DNA of 64,000 nucleotides from Methylosinus sporium (GCF_003113265.1 NZ_PUIV01000012.1:24518-88517), one strand, 5' to 3'. Counted from the first letter of the stretch, positions 9,827 to 21,431 are shown. A program made the numbers and translations. Notes: generated from the letters alone by a model not told the origin.

Positions 9827-11239
9827 TCAGACCGTGGCGCGCGCTGCGCGGGCGCGCTCGGAAATAAAGGCCGCGACCTTGCCCGCATCATTGTCGAGCA
9901 CGGTGAAGCGCTCGCGCGCGTCCAGAATATGCGCGAGATGCTCGGGCAGCGGCGGGCGCTTGCCGATGGCGCGCTCCACAGCGTCCGGGAATTTCGCCGG
10001 ATGGGCGGTGGCGAGCGAGACGATCGGCGTCGCGGGGTCGATCGCGAGGCGCTTTCTCGCCGCATGAACGCCGGTGGCGGCGTGCGGATCGAGAATATAG
10101 CCGGTCTCGCGATAGGTGCGGGCGATCTCTTCCGTGGTGTCCGCCTCATAGGCTGCGCTCGCCTCGAATTCCGCGCGGATCGCTTCGAGCGGCGCGGGGG
10201 CGACGGTAAAGCCCTTGGACTGATCCAGCGCGCCCATCAGCCCGCGAATCTGCGCGGCGTCACGGCCATAAACGTCGAACAGCAGACGCTCGAAATTGGA
10301 CGAGATCTGAATATCCATCGATGGCGATTGCGTCGGCGTCACGCCGCGCAGCTCATAGCGCCCGCTCGCCAGCGTGCGCGCGAGAATATCGTTGGAATTC
10401 GTGCCGATGACGAGCTTGCCGACCGGCAAACCCATGCGCTCGGCCACATAGCCCGCCAGCACATCGCCGAAATTGCCAGTGGGAACCGCGAAGCTCACCT
10501 CGCGGTGCGGCGCGCCGAGCGCGACGGCGCTCGTGAAATAATAGGCCGTCTGCGCGACGACGCGCGCCCAATTGATGGAATTGACGCCGGCGAGGCCGAC
10601 GCTCTCTCGGAAGCGCGCGTCGCGGAACAGCGATTTCAGAATCGATTGCGCATCGTCGAAGGAGCCGCGCAGCGCAATGGTGTGGATGTTGGCGGCCTCG
10701 ACCGTCGTCATCTGCCGGCGCTGCACGTCCGAGACGCGCTCATGCGGATAGAGGATGAAGACATCGACCCGATCGAGCCCGGCGAAGGCCTCGATCGCCG
10801 CCGCCCCCGTGTCGCCCGAGGTGGCGCCGACGATGGTCGCGCGCAAATCGCGGCGGGCGAGGACGGCGTCCATCATGCGCCCGAGCAATTGCATGGCGAC
10901 GTCCTTGAACGCCAGCGTCGGGCCATGGAACAGCTCGAGGACGAAGAGATTATCGGCGATCTGCGTCAGCGGCGCGATGGCGCTGTGACGGAAGCTCGAA
11001 TAGGCGCACTGCGTCAGCGCGCGCAGCTCGGCGCCGTCGAACGCCTCGCCGAGGAAAGGCGCGATGATGCGCGCGCTGGCCTCGGCATAGGGGAGGCCGG
11101 CGAGAGAAGCGATATCGCCGCGCGCTAGTCCCGGATAGGAGACGGGCGCATAGAGCCCGCCGTCGGAGGCGAGGCCGGCGAGAAGGACGTCTTCGAAGGC
11201 GAGCTCTGGAGCTTCGCCGCGTGTGGAAATGTAGCGCAC
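9827..11239 (-). CDS. thrC: Threonine synthase
   Basis: 470 residues from a GTG start giving (M)RYISTRGEAPELAFED, the usual N-terminus of long-form threonine synthases. The PLP lysine lies in HGPTLAFKDVAMQLLG near residue 105, followed by VGATSGDTGAAAIEAF, and PTGNFGDVLAGYVAERMGLP binds the cofactor phosphate. It converts O-phosphohomoserine to threonine. An AGAAGAG site precedes the GTG; the frame stays open 12 codons upstream without similarity. It lies downstream of SURF1 by 95 bases. Its pathway partner thrB is at 40727-41692. Confidence 0.94.
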   Translation of the reverse strand: MRYISTRGEAPELAFEDVLLAGLASDGGLYAPVSYPGLARGDIASLAGLPYAEASARIIAPFLGEAFDGAELRALTQCAYSSFRHSAIAPLTQIADNLFVLELFHGPTLAFKDVAMQLLGRMMDAVLARRDLRATIVGATSGDTGAAAIEAFAGLDRVDVFILYPHERVSDVQRRQMTTVEAANIHTIALRGSFDDAQSILKSLFRDARFRESVGLAGVNSINWARVVAQTAYYFTSAVALGAPHREVSFAVPTGNFGDVLAGYVAERMGLPVGKLVIGTNSNDILARTLASGRYELRGVTPTQSPSMDIQISSNFERLLFDVYGRDAAQIRGLMGALDQSKGFTVAPAPLEAIRAEFEASAAYEADTTEEIARTYRETGYILDPHAATGVHAARKRLAIDPATPIVSLATAHPAKFPDAVERAIGKRPPLPEHLAHILDARERFTVLDNDAGKVAAFISERARAARATV

Positions 11240-11334
11240 GGCGTCTCTTCTAACCCGCGGAGCCGGCGTCGGCAAAGTCCGAAGACGCCGAAATCGTCCC
11301 TCAAACCGCCTCCGCTGGAGAATGAGCGGCGCTG

Positions 11335-12063
11335 TCAGCGCTGCTCAAGCCGGCCGATCGCATAGAAGGCGAAGCCGCCGGCGACCGCCGCCGACAGCGC
11401 GAACCAGGTGAGGGCGTAGGAGAGATGATTGTTGGTCAGCTCGATATTGTGATCATAGACGCGCGGCAGGCCGGGCGCCGGCGCTGCGGGATCGAGCTCG
11501 AGCAGAAAAGGCGCGGCGTCGGCGATTTTCAAATGCGCGGCAAGCGCCCGCGCGTCGCTCGTATAGAACAGCCCGTCCTGCGGCGAATCGGCGGGCGTGA
11601 AGAGATTGCGCGCCTGCGGGCCGCGCAGCAGGCCGGTGAGCGTGACAGGACCGGAGGGCGCGCGCTTGCGCGTCTCGTCGGCGCGCTGCGAGAGCGGCAG
11701 AAAGCCGCGATCGACGAGAATGGCGCCGCCGTCATCGAGCAGCAGAGGCGCGATGACGCGGAAACCCGGCTCCACCCCCGCTCCCGACGGCGGCGGCGAG
11801 AAGATCAGCGCCTCGCGCGAAAGATCGAAATGGCCGAAGACGCGGACATGGGTGAAATCATAATCCTGCGGCGCGAGCGCGTCCCATTGCGCGCGGGGCG
11901 GCGGCGCGACCGGAGCGGCGGTCGCGCGCGTCTCCACGCGCTCGATCAGCGCCTCCTTCCAGGCGAGGCGGCGGAGCTGCCAGACGCCGAGCCCGGCGAG
12001 CAGCGCCACCATGAAGAACGAAAAGATCGCCGGCCCGATGAGGGCGCGCGCTTCAGCCCTCAT
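11335..12063 (-). CDS. SURF1-family cytochrome oxidase biogenesis protein
   Basis: 242 residues. Two membrane spans enclose a periplasmic domain: residues about 9-28 and about 215-236. Between them are family marks: LAGLGVWQLRRLAWKEALIER, the PGFRVIAPL and ILVDRGFLP stretch, and NNHLSYALTWFALS before the second helix. SURF1 assists heme a insertion into oxidase subunit I. It overlaps the DUF983 gene upstream by 11 bases and is the eighth gene of the oxidase operon. Confidence 0.92.
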   Translation of the reverse strand: MRAEARALIGPAIFSFFMVALLAGLGVWQLRRLAWKEALIERVETRATAAPVAPPPRAQWDALAPQDYDFTHVRVFGHFDLSREALIFSPPPSGAGVEPGFRVIAPLLLDDGGAILVDRGFLPLSQRADETRKRAPSGPVTLTGLLRGPQARNLFTPADSPQDGLFYTSDARALAAHLKIADAAPFLLELDPAAPAPGLPRVYDHNIELTNNHLSYALTWFALSAAVAGGFAFYAIGRLEQR

Positions 12064-12433
12064 CGGCGCGCTGCCCCTCCTCCGCCTTGTTGAAATATTG
12101 CAGGGCGATCAAGAGGCTCTTGGCCGGCCGCAGCAGGCCGGCGCAGACGATGACGGTGAGTGGGAGGAAGATGAGCCCATGCACCCAATAGGGCGGCGCA
12201 TAGGCGACCTCGACATAGAGCGCCGCGCCGACGACGATGAAGCCGGCGATGGTCATCACGAAAACGGCCGGCCCGTCGCCCGAATCGGCGAAGGCGAGAT
12301 CGAGCCCGCAGACCTCACAGCTCGGCGCGAGCGCGAGGAAGCCGCGGAACAAATGTCCTTTGCCGCAACGCGGGCAGCGGCCGAGCAGGCCGGCGACATA
12401 AGGATTGACGGTGGAGCGTTCGTCCGCGGCCAT
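12053..12433 (-). CDS. DUF983 membrane protein of the oxidase operon
   Basis: 126 residues starting MAADERSTVNPYVAGLLGRCPRCGKGHLF. Four cysteines in two C-x2-C pairs (RCPRCG and SCEVCG, near residues 20-45) look like a zinc-ribbon or metal site, followed by two membrane helices. DUF983 proteins sit in alphaproteobacterial cox operons between ctaE and SURF1, exactly as here, and are presumed to help oxidase assembly; their biochemical role is not established. The ATG at 12433 is chosen because the Cys motif then lies near the N-terminus as in relatives. Confidence 0.88.
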   Translation of the reverse strand: MAADERSTVNPYVAGLLGRCPRCGKGHLFRGFLALAPSCEVCGLDLAFADSGDGPAVFVMTIAGFIVVGAALYVEVAYAPPYWVHGLIFLPLTVIVCAGLLRPAKSLLIALQYFNKAEEGQRADEG

Positions 12434-12477
12434 AGTGTTCCTATCCCTTTGCGAGGGCGAGAGATCGACGAAACGAA

Positions 12478-12509
12478 AGAAGCGCCGACGAGACCCCGCC
12501 GGCGCTTCT
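12478..12509 (-). terminator. Hairpin between ctaE and the DUF983 gene
   Basis: AGAAGCGCCG at 12478-12487 pairs with CGGCGCTTCT at 12500-12509. Read on the minus strand the stem is followed by a T-rich TTTCGTTTCG. It sits 30 bases past the ctaE stop, within the oxidase operon, and could end or thin transcription before DUF983-SURF1-thrC. A weak U tract makes partial termination more likely. Confidence 0.5.
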
Positions 12510-12539
12510 CTCAAAAGAAGCCGAAATGGGCTCGTCCCG

Positions 12540-13403
12540 TCACTCCATATGGCCGCCCCAGTTGCCCCACACATAGATGGAGGCGAACAGGAACAGCCAG
12601 ACGACGTCGACGAAATGCCAATACCACGCGGCGAACTCGAAGCCGAGATGCTGCTCCGGCTTGAACTGGCCGGCATAGGCGCGCGCGAGGCAGACGATCA
12701 GGAAGATGGAGCCCACGATCACATGGAAGCCGTGAAAGCCGGTCGCCATGAAGAAGCTCGCGCCATAGATGGAGCCTTTGAAGGCGAAAGGCGCATGGGC
12801 GTATTCATAGGCCTGGACGCAGGTGAAGATCAGGCCGAGCGCGATAGTGGCGATGAGGCCCTTTTTCAGCTTGTCGCGATCATTGTGCAGCAGGCCGTGA
12901 TGCGCATAGGTGAGCGTCGCGCCCGAAGTGAGCAGGATCACCGTGTTGAGCAGCGGCAGATGCCAGGGATTGAGCACTTCGATCCCATGCGGCGGCCACA
13001 CGCCCTGAAACAGCTCGGTACGAGCGAATTGCTGCGGATCGGCCGGAAAGATCGCCGAATTGAAAAAAGCCCAGAACCAGGCGACGAAGAACATCACCTC
13101 GGAGAGGATGAAGAGAATGACGCCATAGCGATGATGCAGCTGCACGACCGCCGTGTGGTGGCCCTCGTGCTCCGCCTCGCGGATGATGTCGCTCCACCAG
13201 GACCACATTGTGAAGAGAATGGCGGCGAAGCCCGCGCTGAACAGAACCGGGCCGCCGATCTTGACGCCCAGCAGCGGCAGGCCCTTCATCCAATAAATGG
13301 CGCCGATCGCGGTGAACAATGCGGCGAGCGAGCCGACGAGCGGCCACGGGCTCGGATCGACGAGATGGTAATCGTGATTTGGTTTCGCGTGTCCGTCCGA
13401 CAT
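12540..13403 (-). CDS. ctaE: Cytochrome c oxidase subunit III
   Basis: 287 residues with seven predicted membrane helices. Landmarks include YHLVDPSPWPLVGS at the N-terminus, FTMWSWWSDIIREAEHEGHHT, the EVMFFVAWFWAFF helix, PLLNTVILLTSGATLTYAHH and the final WYWHFVDVVWLFLF. Subunit III stabilises the aa3 oxidase and its proton uptake path in the inner membrane. The ATG at 13403 follows GAGGAAA. It is preceded by ctaG and followed by the DUF983/SURF1 assembly genes. Confidence 0.96.
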   Translation of the reverse strand: MSDGHAKPNHDYHLVDPSPWPLVGSLAALFTAIGAIYWMKGLPLLGVKIGGPVLFSAGFAAILFTMWSWWSDIIREAEHEGHHTAVVQLHHRYGVILFILSEVMFFVAWFWAFFNSAIFPADPQQFARTELFQGVWPPHGIEVLNPWHLPLLNTVILLTSGATLTYAHHGLLHNDRDKLKKGLIATIALGLIFTCVQAYEYAHAPFAFKGSIYGASFFMATGFHGFHVIVGSIFLIVCLARAYAGQFKPEQHLGFEFAAWYWHFVDVVWLFLFASIYVWGNWGGHME

Positions 13404-13512
13404 TTCATTTTCCTCGAGATTTCGCCGGCCGGGCCGGTCTCGTTCACTAAGGCTCCATTCGCTCGGGATGGTTCGCCCCGCCGCGGACGCCCCCCGTCGC
13501 ATTCTTTTTCCA

Positions 13513-14112
13513 TCACGTCTTCGGCTTCGCGCCCTCTCCGCTCGCCGCCTCCTTGGGCTTCGCTTCCTTTGCCTTTTTGGAGGAGAAGAAGGAATAGGAC
13601 AGGGTGATTTCCTCGACGCGGCTCATCGTCTCGTCGGATTCGAGCGCCGGATCGAGGAAGAACACCACCGGCCATTCGGCGCTCTCATGCGGCGCGAGCT
13701 TCTGCTCCGAGAAGCAGAAGCAGGCGAGCTTGTCGAAATAGGCGCCGGCCTGGTCCGGACTGACATTGTAGGCGGCGACGCCGCTCGTCTCCTGATCGGA
13801 GAGATTGACGACCTTGTAATAGATGGTCGCGGTCTCGCCGGTGCGCACCACGATGCGGGGCGTCTCCGGCTCGAAGCGCCAGGGCAGATCGCGCGCGACA
13901 TTGGCGTCGAAGCGCACGCCGATGCGGCGCTCGCCGGGCTTGGCCGGCGCGACCTTGGCGACCTGCGTCGTGCCGCCGAAGCCGGTCGCCGAGCAGAAGG
14001 CGCGATAGAGCGGAACCGAGGCGAAGGACAGGATCAGCATGGCCACGGAGCCGCCGATCAGCAGCCAGGCGCCCCTGCCGGCGTGGCTTTTCTCTTTGCG
14101 ATCCGCGCCCAT
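13513..14112 (-). CDS. ctaG: Cytochrome c oxidase assembly protein CtaG/Cox11
   Basis: 199 residues. A single N-terminal membrane anchor (about residues 16-38) precedes a periplasmic copper-binding domain with the diagnostic CFCF motif (FDKLACFCFSEQ). YRAFCSATGFGGTT follows the anchor and holds another conserved Cys. Cox11 delivers copper to the CuB site of subunit I. The ATG at 14112 sits five bases after GAGG; a GTG directly upstream at 14115 is too close to it. The tail is Lys/Glu-rich and variable. Confidence 0.95.
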   Translation of the reverse strand: MGADRKEKSHAGRGAWLLIGGSVAMLILSFASVPLYRAFCSATGFGGTTQVAKVAPAKPGERRIGVRFDANVARDLPWRFEPETPRIVVRTGETATIYYKVVNLSDQETSGVAAYNVSPDQAGAYFDKLACFCFSEQKLAPHESAEWPVVFFLDPALESDETMSRVEEITLSYSFFSSKKAKEAKPKEAASGEGAKPKT

Positions 14113-14119
14113 CACGACC

Positions 14120-14302
14120 TCACTCGGCCCGTGGCACGACGTTGCCGCCGAGCTTCACTATGGTGACGAAATAGAAGAGCGCCACGAACAGCGCGACGGC
14201 GACGCCGATCGCAATGTTGCGGGCGCGGCGGCTCTTCGCCTGCTCCGGCGTGAGGACAACGCCCTCTCGCCGCTCAGTGTCCTCATGTCGGCCGATCGTC
14301 AT
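14120..14302 (-). CDS. CoxF-like small membrane protein
   Basis: 60 residues with one membrane helix (about residues 29-50) after a charged N-terminus containing VLTPEQAKSRRARNIAIG. This pattern, VLTPEQ-x-RRRARNxAI, marks the small CoxF protein found between ctaB and ctaG in alphaproteobacterial oxidase operons. The role in oxidase assembly is presumed from context. It lies 12 bases after ctaB and 7 bases before ctaG. Confidence 0.85.
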   Translation of the reverse strand: MTIGRHEDTERREGVVLTPEQAKSRRARNIAIGVAVALFVALFYFVTIVKLGGNVVPRAE

Positions 14303-14314
14303 GCGCTCCTCCGC

Positions 14315-15253
14315 TCAAGCGAGCCAGGACGAGAGGGCGAGAAGCCTCTCGATCACCAGAACCATGAACAACAGCGTCAAATAGACGATGGAGAAGAAGA
14401 AGAGGCGCATCGCCGCGCGGCGCGCCTTGTCGCCCTCGCGGCGCAGATAGACCTCCACCGCGCAGGCGACCAGCGCCGCGCCCAGCAGCAGCGCGACGGC
14501 GCCATAGACCGGCGAGGCGAAGCCGAGCAGATAGGGCGCGACGCCGATGGGCGCGAGAAGGATGGAATAGACGAGAATCTCGAGGCGGGTGCGCGTCTCG
14601 CCATGCACGTTGGGAAGCATGGGGATGCCGGCGGCGCCATATTCCGCGCGCTTGACCAGCGCCAGCGCCCAGAAATGCGGCGGCGTCCACATGAAGATAA
14701 GGCCGAAGAGAATGACGCTGGAGAGATCGACGGCGCCGGTCGCCGCGGCGAAGCCGACGACGGGCGGCAGCGCGCCGGCCGCGCCGCCGATGACGATGTT
14801 CATCGGCGTCGTGCGCTTCAGCCACATCGTATAGACGACGACATAGAAGAAGATGGTGAAGGCGAGCAGACCGGCGGCCAGCCAATTGGCGACCAGGCCG
14901 AGCGTGAACACCGCCATTATGGAGAGGAAGAGGCCGAAGGCGAGCGCCTCCTCGCGGCCGAGCCGGCCGGCGGGAATGGGACGGCCGCGCGTGCGCGTCA
15001 TCAGCCGGTCGATATCGGCGTCATACCACATGTTGAGCGCGCCCGACGCGCCCGCGCCGACGGCTATGGCCAGCAGCGAGGCGAAGGCGAGGAAAGGATG
15101 CGGCGCGACAGGAGCCAGCAGAATGCCGGCGAGCGCCGTGAACACGACGAGCGACATCACGCGCGGCTTCAGCAGGGCGAAATAATCGCCAGGGGCGGCG
15201 ACAGGCGCGCGCGGGGCCGAAGCTTCGTCGATGATGAAGGAGGCGTCGCTCAT
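14315..15253 (-). CDS. ctaB: Protoheme IX farnesyltransferase (heme O synthase)
   Basis: 312 residues with about nine membrane helices. It belongs to the UbiA prenyltransferase superfamily: the first Asp-rich motif is [20 protein letters not shown] near residue 75, and the second region includes [13 protein letters not shown]. It transfers a farnesyl group to heme b to give heme O, the precursor of heme a for the oxidase. The ATG at 15253 gives [10 protein letters not shown]; the frame continues upstream as spacer. It lies 145 bases downstream of ctaD. Confidence 0.95.
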   Translation of the reverse strand: MSDASFIIDEASAPRAPVAAPGDYFALLKPRVMSLVVFTALAGILLAPVAPHPFLAFASLLAIAVGAGASGALNMWYDADIDRLMTRTRGRPIPAGRLGREEALAFGLFLSIMAVFTLGLVANWLAAGLLAFTIFFYVVVYTMWLKRTTPMNIVIGGAAGALPPVVGFAAATGAVDLSSVILFGLIFMWTPPHFWALALVKRAEYGAAGIPMLPNVHGETRTRLEILVYSILLAPIGVAPYLLGFASPVYGAVALLLGAALVACAVEVYLRREGDKARRAAMRLFFFSIVYLTLLFMVLVIERLLALSSWLA

Positions 15254-15398
15254 GCTCTCACTCTTTTTATCGGCGATCGTTCTCGATCTTTCGACGATCG
15301 TCGTCGCTCGTCCGAGGGTCTCGCGGGGCGTCCGTCCCGGGAGAAGAGCCGGATCGCTCCGGCCGCGACAGCTCAGCGCCGCGGCCGGAGGAATTGCC

Positions 15399-18018
<2,620 letters not shown>

Positions 18019-18364
18019 GAAGATCGCCTCTCGGACCTCAGGAACAAGGTCGTTATGATTTTGTTATCCGGTTGTTTTGATCGAGCCGAACCCGCCACAA
18101 ATCCAGCCCGTCAGGTATTCCCACGCGGGTTCAACCACAAACGGCTGCGCCGCGCAATCGCTGCGGCGCCACACTGTGCCTGACAAAAAGTCGCGCCATC
18201 GCGCCCTGCGCAAAAATGCGGCGTCGGCGCCCTTCCGCTTGACAGCGGGCGGCCATTTGCTACGCAGAGCTTCACCCTCGTAACTTTTTCGTAACGCCCC
18301 GTTTCGGCCCGCTTTTGATCCTAAGGGCCATTGGAATCCGCAGCGAAAGAAACATGGAGCGAAA
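18019..18364. promoter_or_regulatory. Divergent intergenic region between ctaC and the IalB-like gene
   Basis: 346 bases without a gene. It must hold promoters for the oxidase operon (minus) and the IalB-like gene (plus). A TTGACA at 18239-18244 is a possible minus-35 box for the plus-strand gene, but the matching minus-10 near 18260 is poor. Two GTAAC words occur close together at 18280-18296. No inverted repeat large enough for a firm operator call. Confidence 0.35.
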
Positions 18365-18898
18365 ATGAGGCCGCACGCCGCCGTTCTCCGGCTCGCGAGG
18401 TTGCGACATGTGGTCGCGGGGCTGTTTTTCGCAATCGCAGCATGGGGGGCCGCGTCGCCCGCCGCCGCGCAAGGCGCGGTGAAGTCCAAATATGGCGATT
18501 GGGAGATTCGCTGCGAGACGCCGGCCGGCGCCGCCGCCGAGCAATGCGCTTTGATTCAGAGCGTGGCGGCGGAGGACAAGGCCAATGTCAATCTCGTCGT
18601 CGTCGTGCTGAAGACCAGCGACGGCAAGAGCCGGCTGCTGCGCGTCATCGCGCCGCTGAATGTCTTGCTGATCAAAGGCCTCGGCCTCACCATCGACAAG
18701 ACGCGCATCGGCGACACCGGCTTCGTGCGCTGCCTGCCCTCCGGCTGCGTCGCCGATGTGGTGATGGACGATGCGCTCGTCGATCAGCTCAAGAACGGAA
18801 AAACGGCGACTTTCGTCATTTATCTCACGCCCGACGAAGGCGTCGGCCTGCCGCTGTCGCTGGCCGGCTTCAAGGAGGGATTCGCCAAACTGCCGTGA
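18365..18898 (+). CDS. Invasion-associated locus B (IalB) family secreted protein
   Basis: 177 residues. A long signal peptide (residues 1-36, ending ASPAAAQG) precedes the IalB pattern: YGDWEIRCETP, ALIQSVAAEDKANVNLVVV, a four-cysteine arrangement with FVRCLPSGCVADVVMDD, and KNGKTATFVIYLTPDEGVGLPLSLAGF. IalB proteins are common periplasmic proteins in Rhizobiales with no settled function outside Bartonella. The gene is divergent from the oxidase operon. Confidence 0.85.
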   Translation: MRPHAAVLRLARLRHVVAGLFFAIAAWGAASPAAAQGAVKSKYGDWEIRCETPAGAAAEQCALIQSVAAEDKANVNLVVVVLKTSDGKSRLLRVIAPLNVLLIKGLGLTIDKTRIGDTGFVRCLPSGCVADVVMDDALVDQLKNGKTATFVIYLTPDEGVGLPLSLAGFKEGFAKLP

Positions 18899-18938
18899 TG
18901 GCGGTAAGGCGTGCGCCTCGGATGACGCACCGAATCCG

Positions 18939-18978
18939 CTCCCTCTCCCGCGCAGCGGGGGAGGTTGGGGAGGGGCGG
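18939..18978. repeat. Short GC-rich palindromic repeat
   Basis: CTCCCTCTCCCGC at 18939-18951 faces GCGGGGGAGG at 18954-18963 and a further GGGGAGGGGCGG. It matches the style of dispersed intergenic hairpins in this genome (compare 5013-5036). It lies between the IalB-like gene and the next secreted protein. Confidence 0.4.
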
Positions 18979-19000
18979 CGGAGCAAAGGGTGAAAGGCCG

Positions 19001-19648
19001 ATGGACACGGGACGGATGATGCGGCGCTATTTCGCGATTCTCTCGATTTCCGCGCTGATGGCGAGCGGCGCCCGCGCTTTCGACTTCCCAAACCCTCTCT
19101 CCGTCTTCGGCGGCGGCGAGAAGGAGCCGCAAAAATCCGATCGGCCCGCGCAGGCCGCGCCGGGCGCGGCGATCGACTGCCCCGAGATTCTCGTCGACAC
19201 CGGCGCCGCCACGCTGCGCGTTCCGCCGGGGGCGGATAATTCCTCGGTGCGCTATCAGCTCTCGCTGTCGCATCTCGCGCGCGAATGCTCGGTTTCCGGC
19301 GATCAGATTCTGATCAAGGTCGGCGTCGAGGGCGCGGCCGTGCTCGGCCCCGCCGGCCAGCCTGGATCTTTCTCGGGCACGCTGAAAATCGCCGCGCGGC
19401 GGCAGAAGGACGAATCGATCCTCGCCTCCAAGAGCTATCACGTCACCGCGAGCGTGCCCGCGGGCGCCGCGCGCGGCGAGTTCCGCGTGATCTCGGAGCC
19501 TTTGTCGGTGCCCTATCTCGGCGCGCAAGCGGCCGATGATTACGAGATTCTCGTGGGCTTCGAAGGCGGCGCCGCCGACCGCGCCGCGCCCGCGCAAAAG
19601 CGCCGCAAGCGCCAAGCTCGCACGCCTACAGAAGCTTCCCCGGATTGA
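19001..19648 (+). CDS. Conserved hypothetical secreted protein
   Basis: 215 residues. MRRYFAILSISALMASGARAF forms a signal peptide with cleavage after ARA. The mature domain begins with a Gly/Glu/Lys linker, then a CPEILVDTGAATLRVPPGADNSSVRYQLSLSHLARECS region with two cysteines and a beta-rich body; the tail is Arg/Lys-rich. Start candidates are ATG at 19001 and at 19016/19019. Its 3' end overlaps the convergent dehydrogenase gene by 23 bases. Similar proteins occur in Rhizobiales without assigned function. Confidence 0.6.
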   Translation: MDTGRMMRRYFAILSISALMASGARAFDFPNPLSVFGGGEKEPQKSDRPAQAAPGAAIDCPEILVDTGAATLRVPPGADNSSVRYQLSLSHLARECSVSGDQILIKVGVEGAAVLGPAGQPGSFSGTLKIAARRQKDESILASKSYHVTASVPAGAARGEFRVISEPLSVPYLGAQAADDYEILVGFEGGAADRAAPAQKRRKRQARTPTEASPD

Positions 19649-21056
19649 GGATGCCCTTCGGGTCGAGCGCGGATTTGATCGCGCGCATCAGCTCGAGCGC
19701 CACAGGGTCCTTCACTTTTCGCAAAAGATCGCGCTTGAGCGCGCCGATTCCATGCTCGGCGGAGACCGAGCCCGCATATTTCGTCACCAGCCCATGGACG
19801 AGCGCGTTGATCTCCTCGCGGCGGGCGAGAAAGACGACGCGATCGGCGCCTTCGGGCTGCGAGATGTTGTAGTGAATATTGCCGTCGCCCATATGGCCGA
19901 AGGGCGTCGGCCGCGCGCCCGGCGCATGGACGGCGACGAGGGCGCTCGCCTCCGCGAGAAAATCGGGAATCGACTCGAGCGGCACGGAGACGTCATGCTT
20001 GATCGAGACGCCCTCGGGCTTTTGCGCCTCCGGCATCGTCTCGCGCAGCTTCCATAGGCCGGCGCGCTGCTCCAGCGTCGCGGCGAGGGCGGCGTCCTCG
20101 GCTATGCCCTGCTCCATCGCCTCGCCGAGCAATTCGGTCAGCTGATCCTCGACGCCGCTCTCGGCGGGCGAGGCCAACTCCATCAGCACATACCAGCCAT
20201 GCGCGCCGGCGAGCGGATCGCGAACCCCGGCGATATGGCGCGTCGTGAATTCGACGCCGATGCGCGGAATCAGCTCGAAGGCGACCAGCGCCGAGCCGGC
20301 GCGCGCCTTGGCGAGCGTCAGCAGCTTCAAAGCCGCGCGCGGATCGGCAAGGCCGACGAAAGCGGTGGCGCGTGACCTTGGCAAGGGGAAGAGCTTCAGC
20401 GTCGCGGCGGTGATGATTCCGAGCGTTCCCTCCGAGCCGATGAACAAATGGGCGAGGTCATAGCCCGTATTGTCCTTGCGCAGCTTGGAGAGGCCGGACA
20501 GCAGCCGCCCGTCGGCGAGCGCCACCTCGAGCCCGAGCGCGAGATCGCGCGTCGCGCCATAGGCGATCACATGCACGCCGCCGGCATTGGTGGCGAGATT
20601 GCCGCCTATGGTGCAGCTGCCTTCGGCGGCGAGCGAAAGAGGAAAGTAGCGGCCGACGGCTTCCGCGGCGGCCTGGACATTGGCGAGAATGGCGCCGGCC
20701 TCGACCGTCATCGTGTCGGAAGCAGGATCGATCTCGCGAATCTTGTCGAGCTTTTGCAGCGACAGCACGATCTGCGCGCCGCTTTCGTCGGGCGTCTGGC
20801 CGCCGACGAGGCCTGTATTGCCGCCCTGCGGAACGACGCCGACGCCGGCCTCATTGCAGAGGGCGAGAACGGAAGCGACCTCGCGGGCGCTTCGCGGCTT
20901 GACGACGCAAGGAGCGCGTCCGAAGAACGCCTCGCGCGGCTCGCGGAGATAGGCCGCCATATCGCCGGGGTCGACGATGACGCCGGCGGTTCCCACGATC
21001 GTGCTCAGGCGATCGAGCAGCCCCGTGTCATCGCGTCCTTTTTCGACGGCGGTCAG
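19626..21056 (-). CDS. FAD-binding D-2-hydroxyacid dehydrogenase (GlcD/D2HGDH family)
   Basis: Between 456 (GTG at 20996) and 476 residues (CTG at 21056). The PCMH FAD-binding fold shows PQGGNTGLVGGQTP, GCTIGGNLATNAGG-type sequence and NTGYDLAHLFIGSEGTLGIIT. The C-terminal oxidase domain ends with HGIGALKRDLL and LDPKGILNPGKLL, with the metal-site histidines in FGHMGDGNIHYN. It oxidises D-2-hydroxyacids such as D-lactate or D-2-hydroxyglutarate. The CTG start is proposed because GAGGTGAT lies five bases before it and the extra residues fill out the usual N-terminus; no ATG, GTG or TTG exists there. Confidence 0.85.
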   Translation of the reverse strand: MTAVEKGRDDTGLLDRLSTIVGTAGVIVDPGDMAAYLREPREAFFGRAPCVVKPRSAREVASVLALCNEAGVGVVPQGGNTGLVGGQTPDESGAQIVLSLQKLDKIREIDPASDTMTVEAGAILANVQAAAEAVGRYFPLSLAAEGSCTIGGNLATNAGGVHVIAYGATRDLALGLEVALADGRLLSGLSKLRKDNTGYDLAHLFIGSEGTLGIITAATLKLFPLPRSRATAFVGLADPRAALKLLTLAKARAGSALVAFELIPRIGVEFTTRHIAGVRDPLAGAHGWYVLMELASPAESGVEDQLTELLGEAMEQGIAEDAALAATLEQRAGLWKLRETMPEAQKPEGVSIKHDVSVPLESIPDFLAEASALVAVHAPGARPTPFGHMGDGNIHYNISQPEGADRVVFLARREEINALVHGLVTKYAGSVSAEHGIGALKRDLLRKVKDPVALELMRAIKSALDPKGILNPGKLL

Positions 21057-21071
21057 CGAAGATCACCTCGA

Positions 21072-21191
21072 TTACCAATGGCGGCGACGATGCGCTTCAT
21101 CGCTGCGGCGGACCCGCACGTAAGCGGCGGCGGCGACAGGAAGTCCGCCGAGGATGATACTGCACAATGTTGCGGCGAGAAGCGCATTCAT
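21072..21191 (-). CDS. Small membrane protein, 39 residues
   Basis: Starting MNALLAATLCSIILGGLPVA, it is one hydrophobic helix with a basic, Arg/His-rich tail (VRVRRSDEAHRRRHW). The ATG at 21191 follows a strong AAGGAGATGG site, better than most in the window, and the stop lies 15 bases before the dehydrogenase start, so the two would be cotranscribed. No family recognised. It is below the length where coding can be proven from sequence alone. Confidence 0.45.
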   Translation of the reverse strand: MNALLAATLCSIILGGLPVAAAAYVRVRRSDEAHRRRHW

Positions 21192-21431
21192 GTGACCATC
21201 TCCTTCCAGATTCGAGCCGGCCCCTAGGGGGGGAGCCGGCGCCCACGCTGGACATGGACGCAAATCCTATGCCCAACTCGGCGGGGCTGGCAAGACAATT
21301 CCCCGCTGCGCCGCGAAAGGCTTATTTGAAAATTCGCCTTTGTCACATGAAACGCATCGAGAGAATGTAAGATTTGCGCGACGTTTCGCCATAAGTAGAC
21401 CTACGTAGCGGATCGCTCCCCGCCCGCCGCG

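Noticed and set aside
12405..13607. Plus-strand frame opposite ctaE
   Set aside because: Shadow of a certain membrane protein gene.
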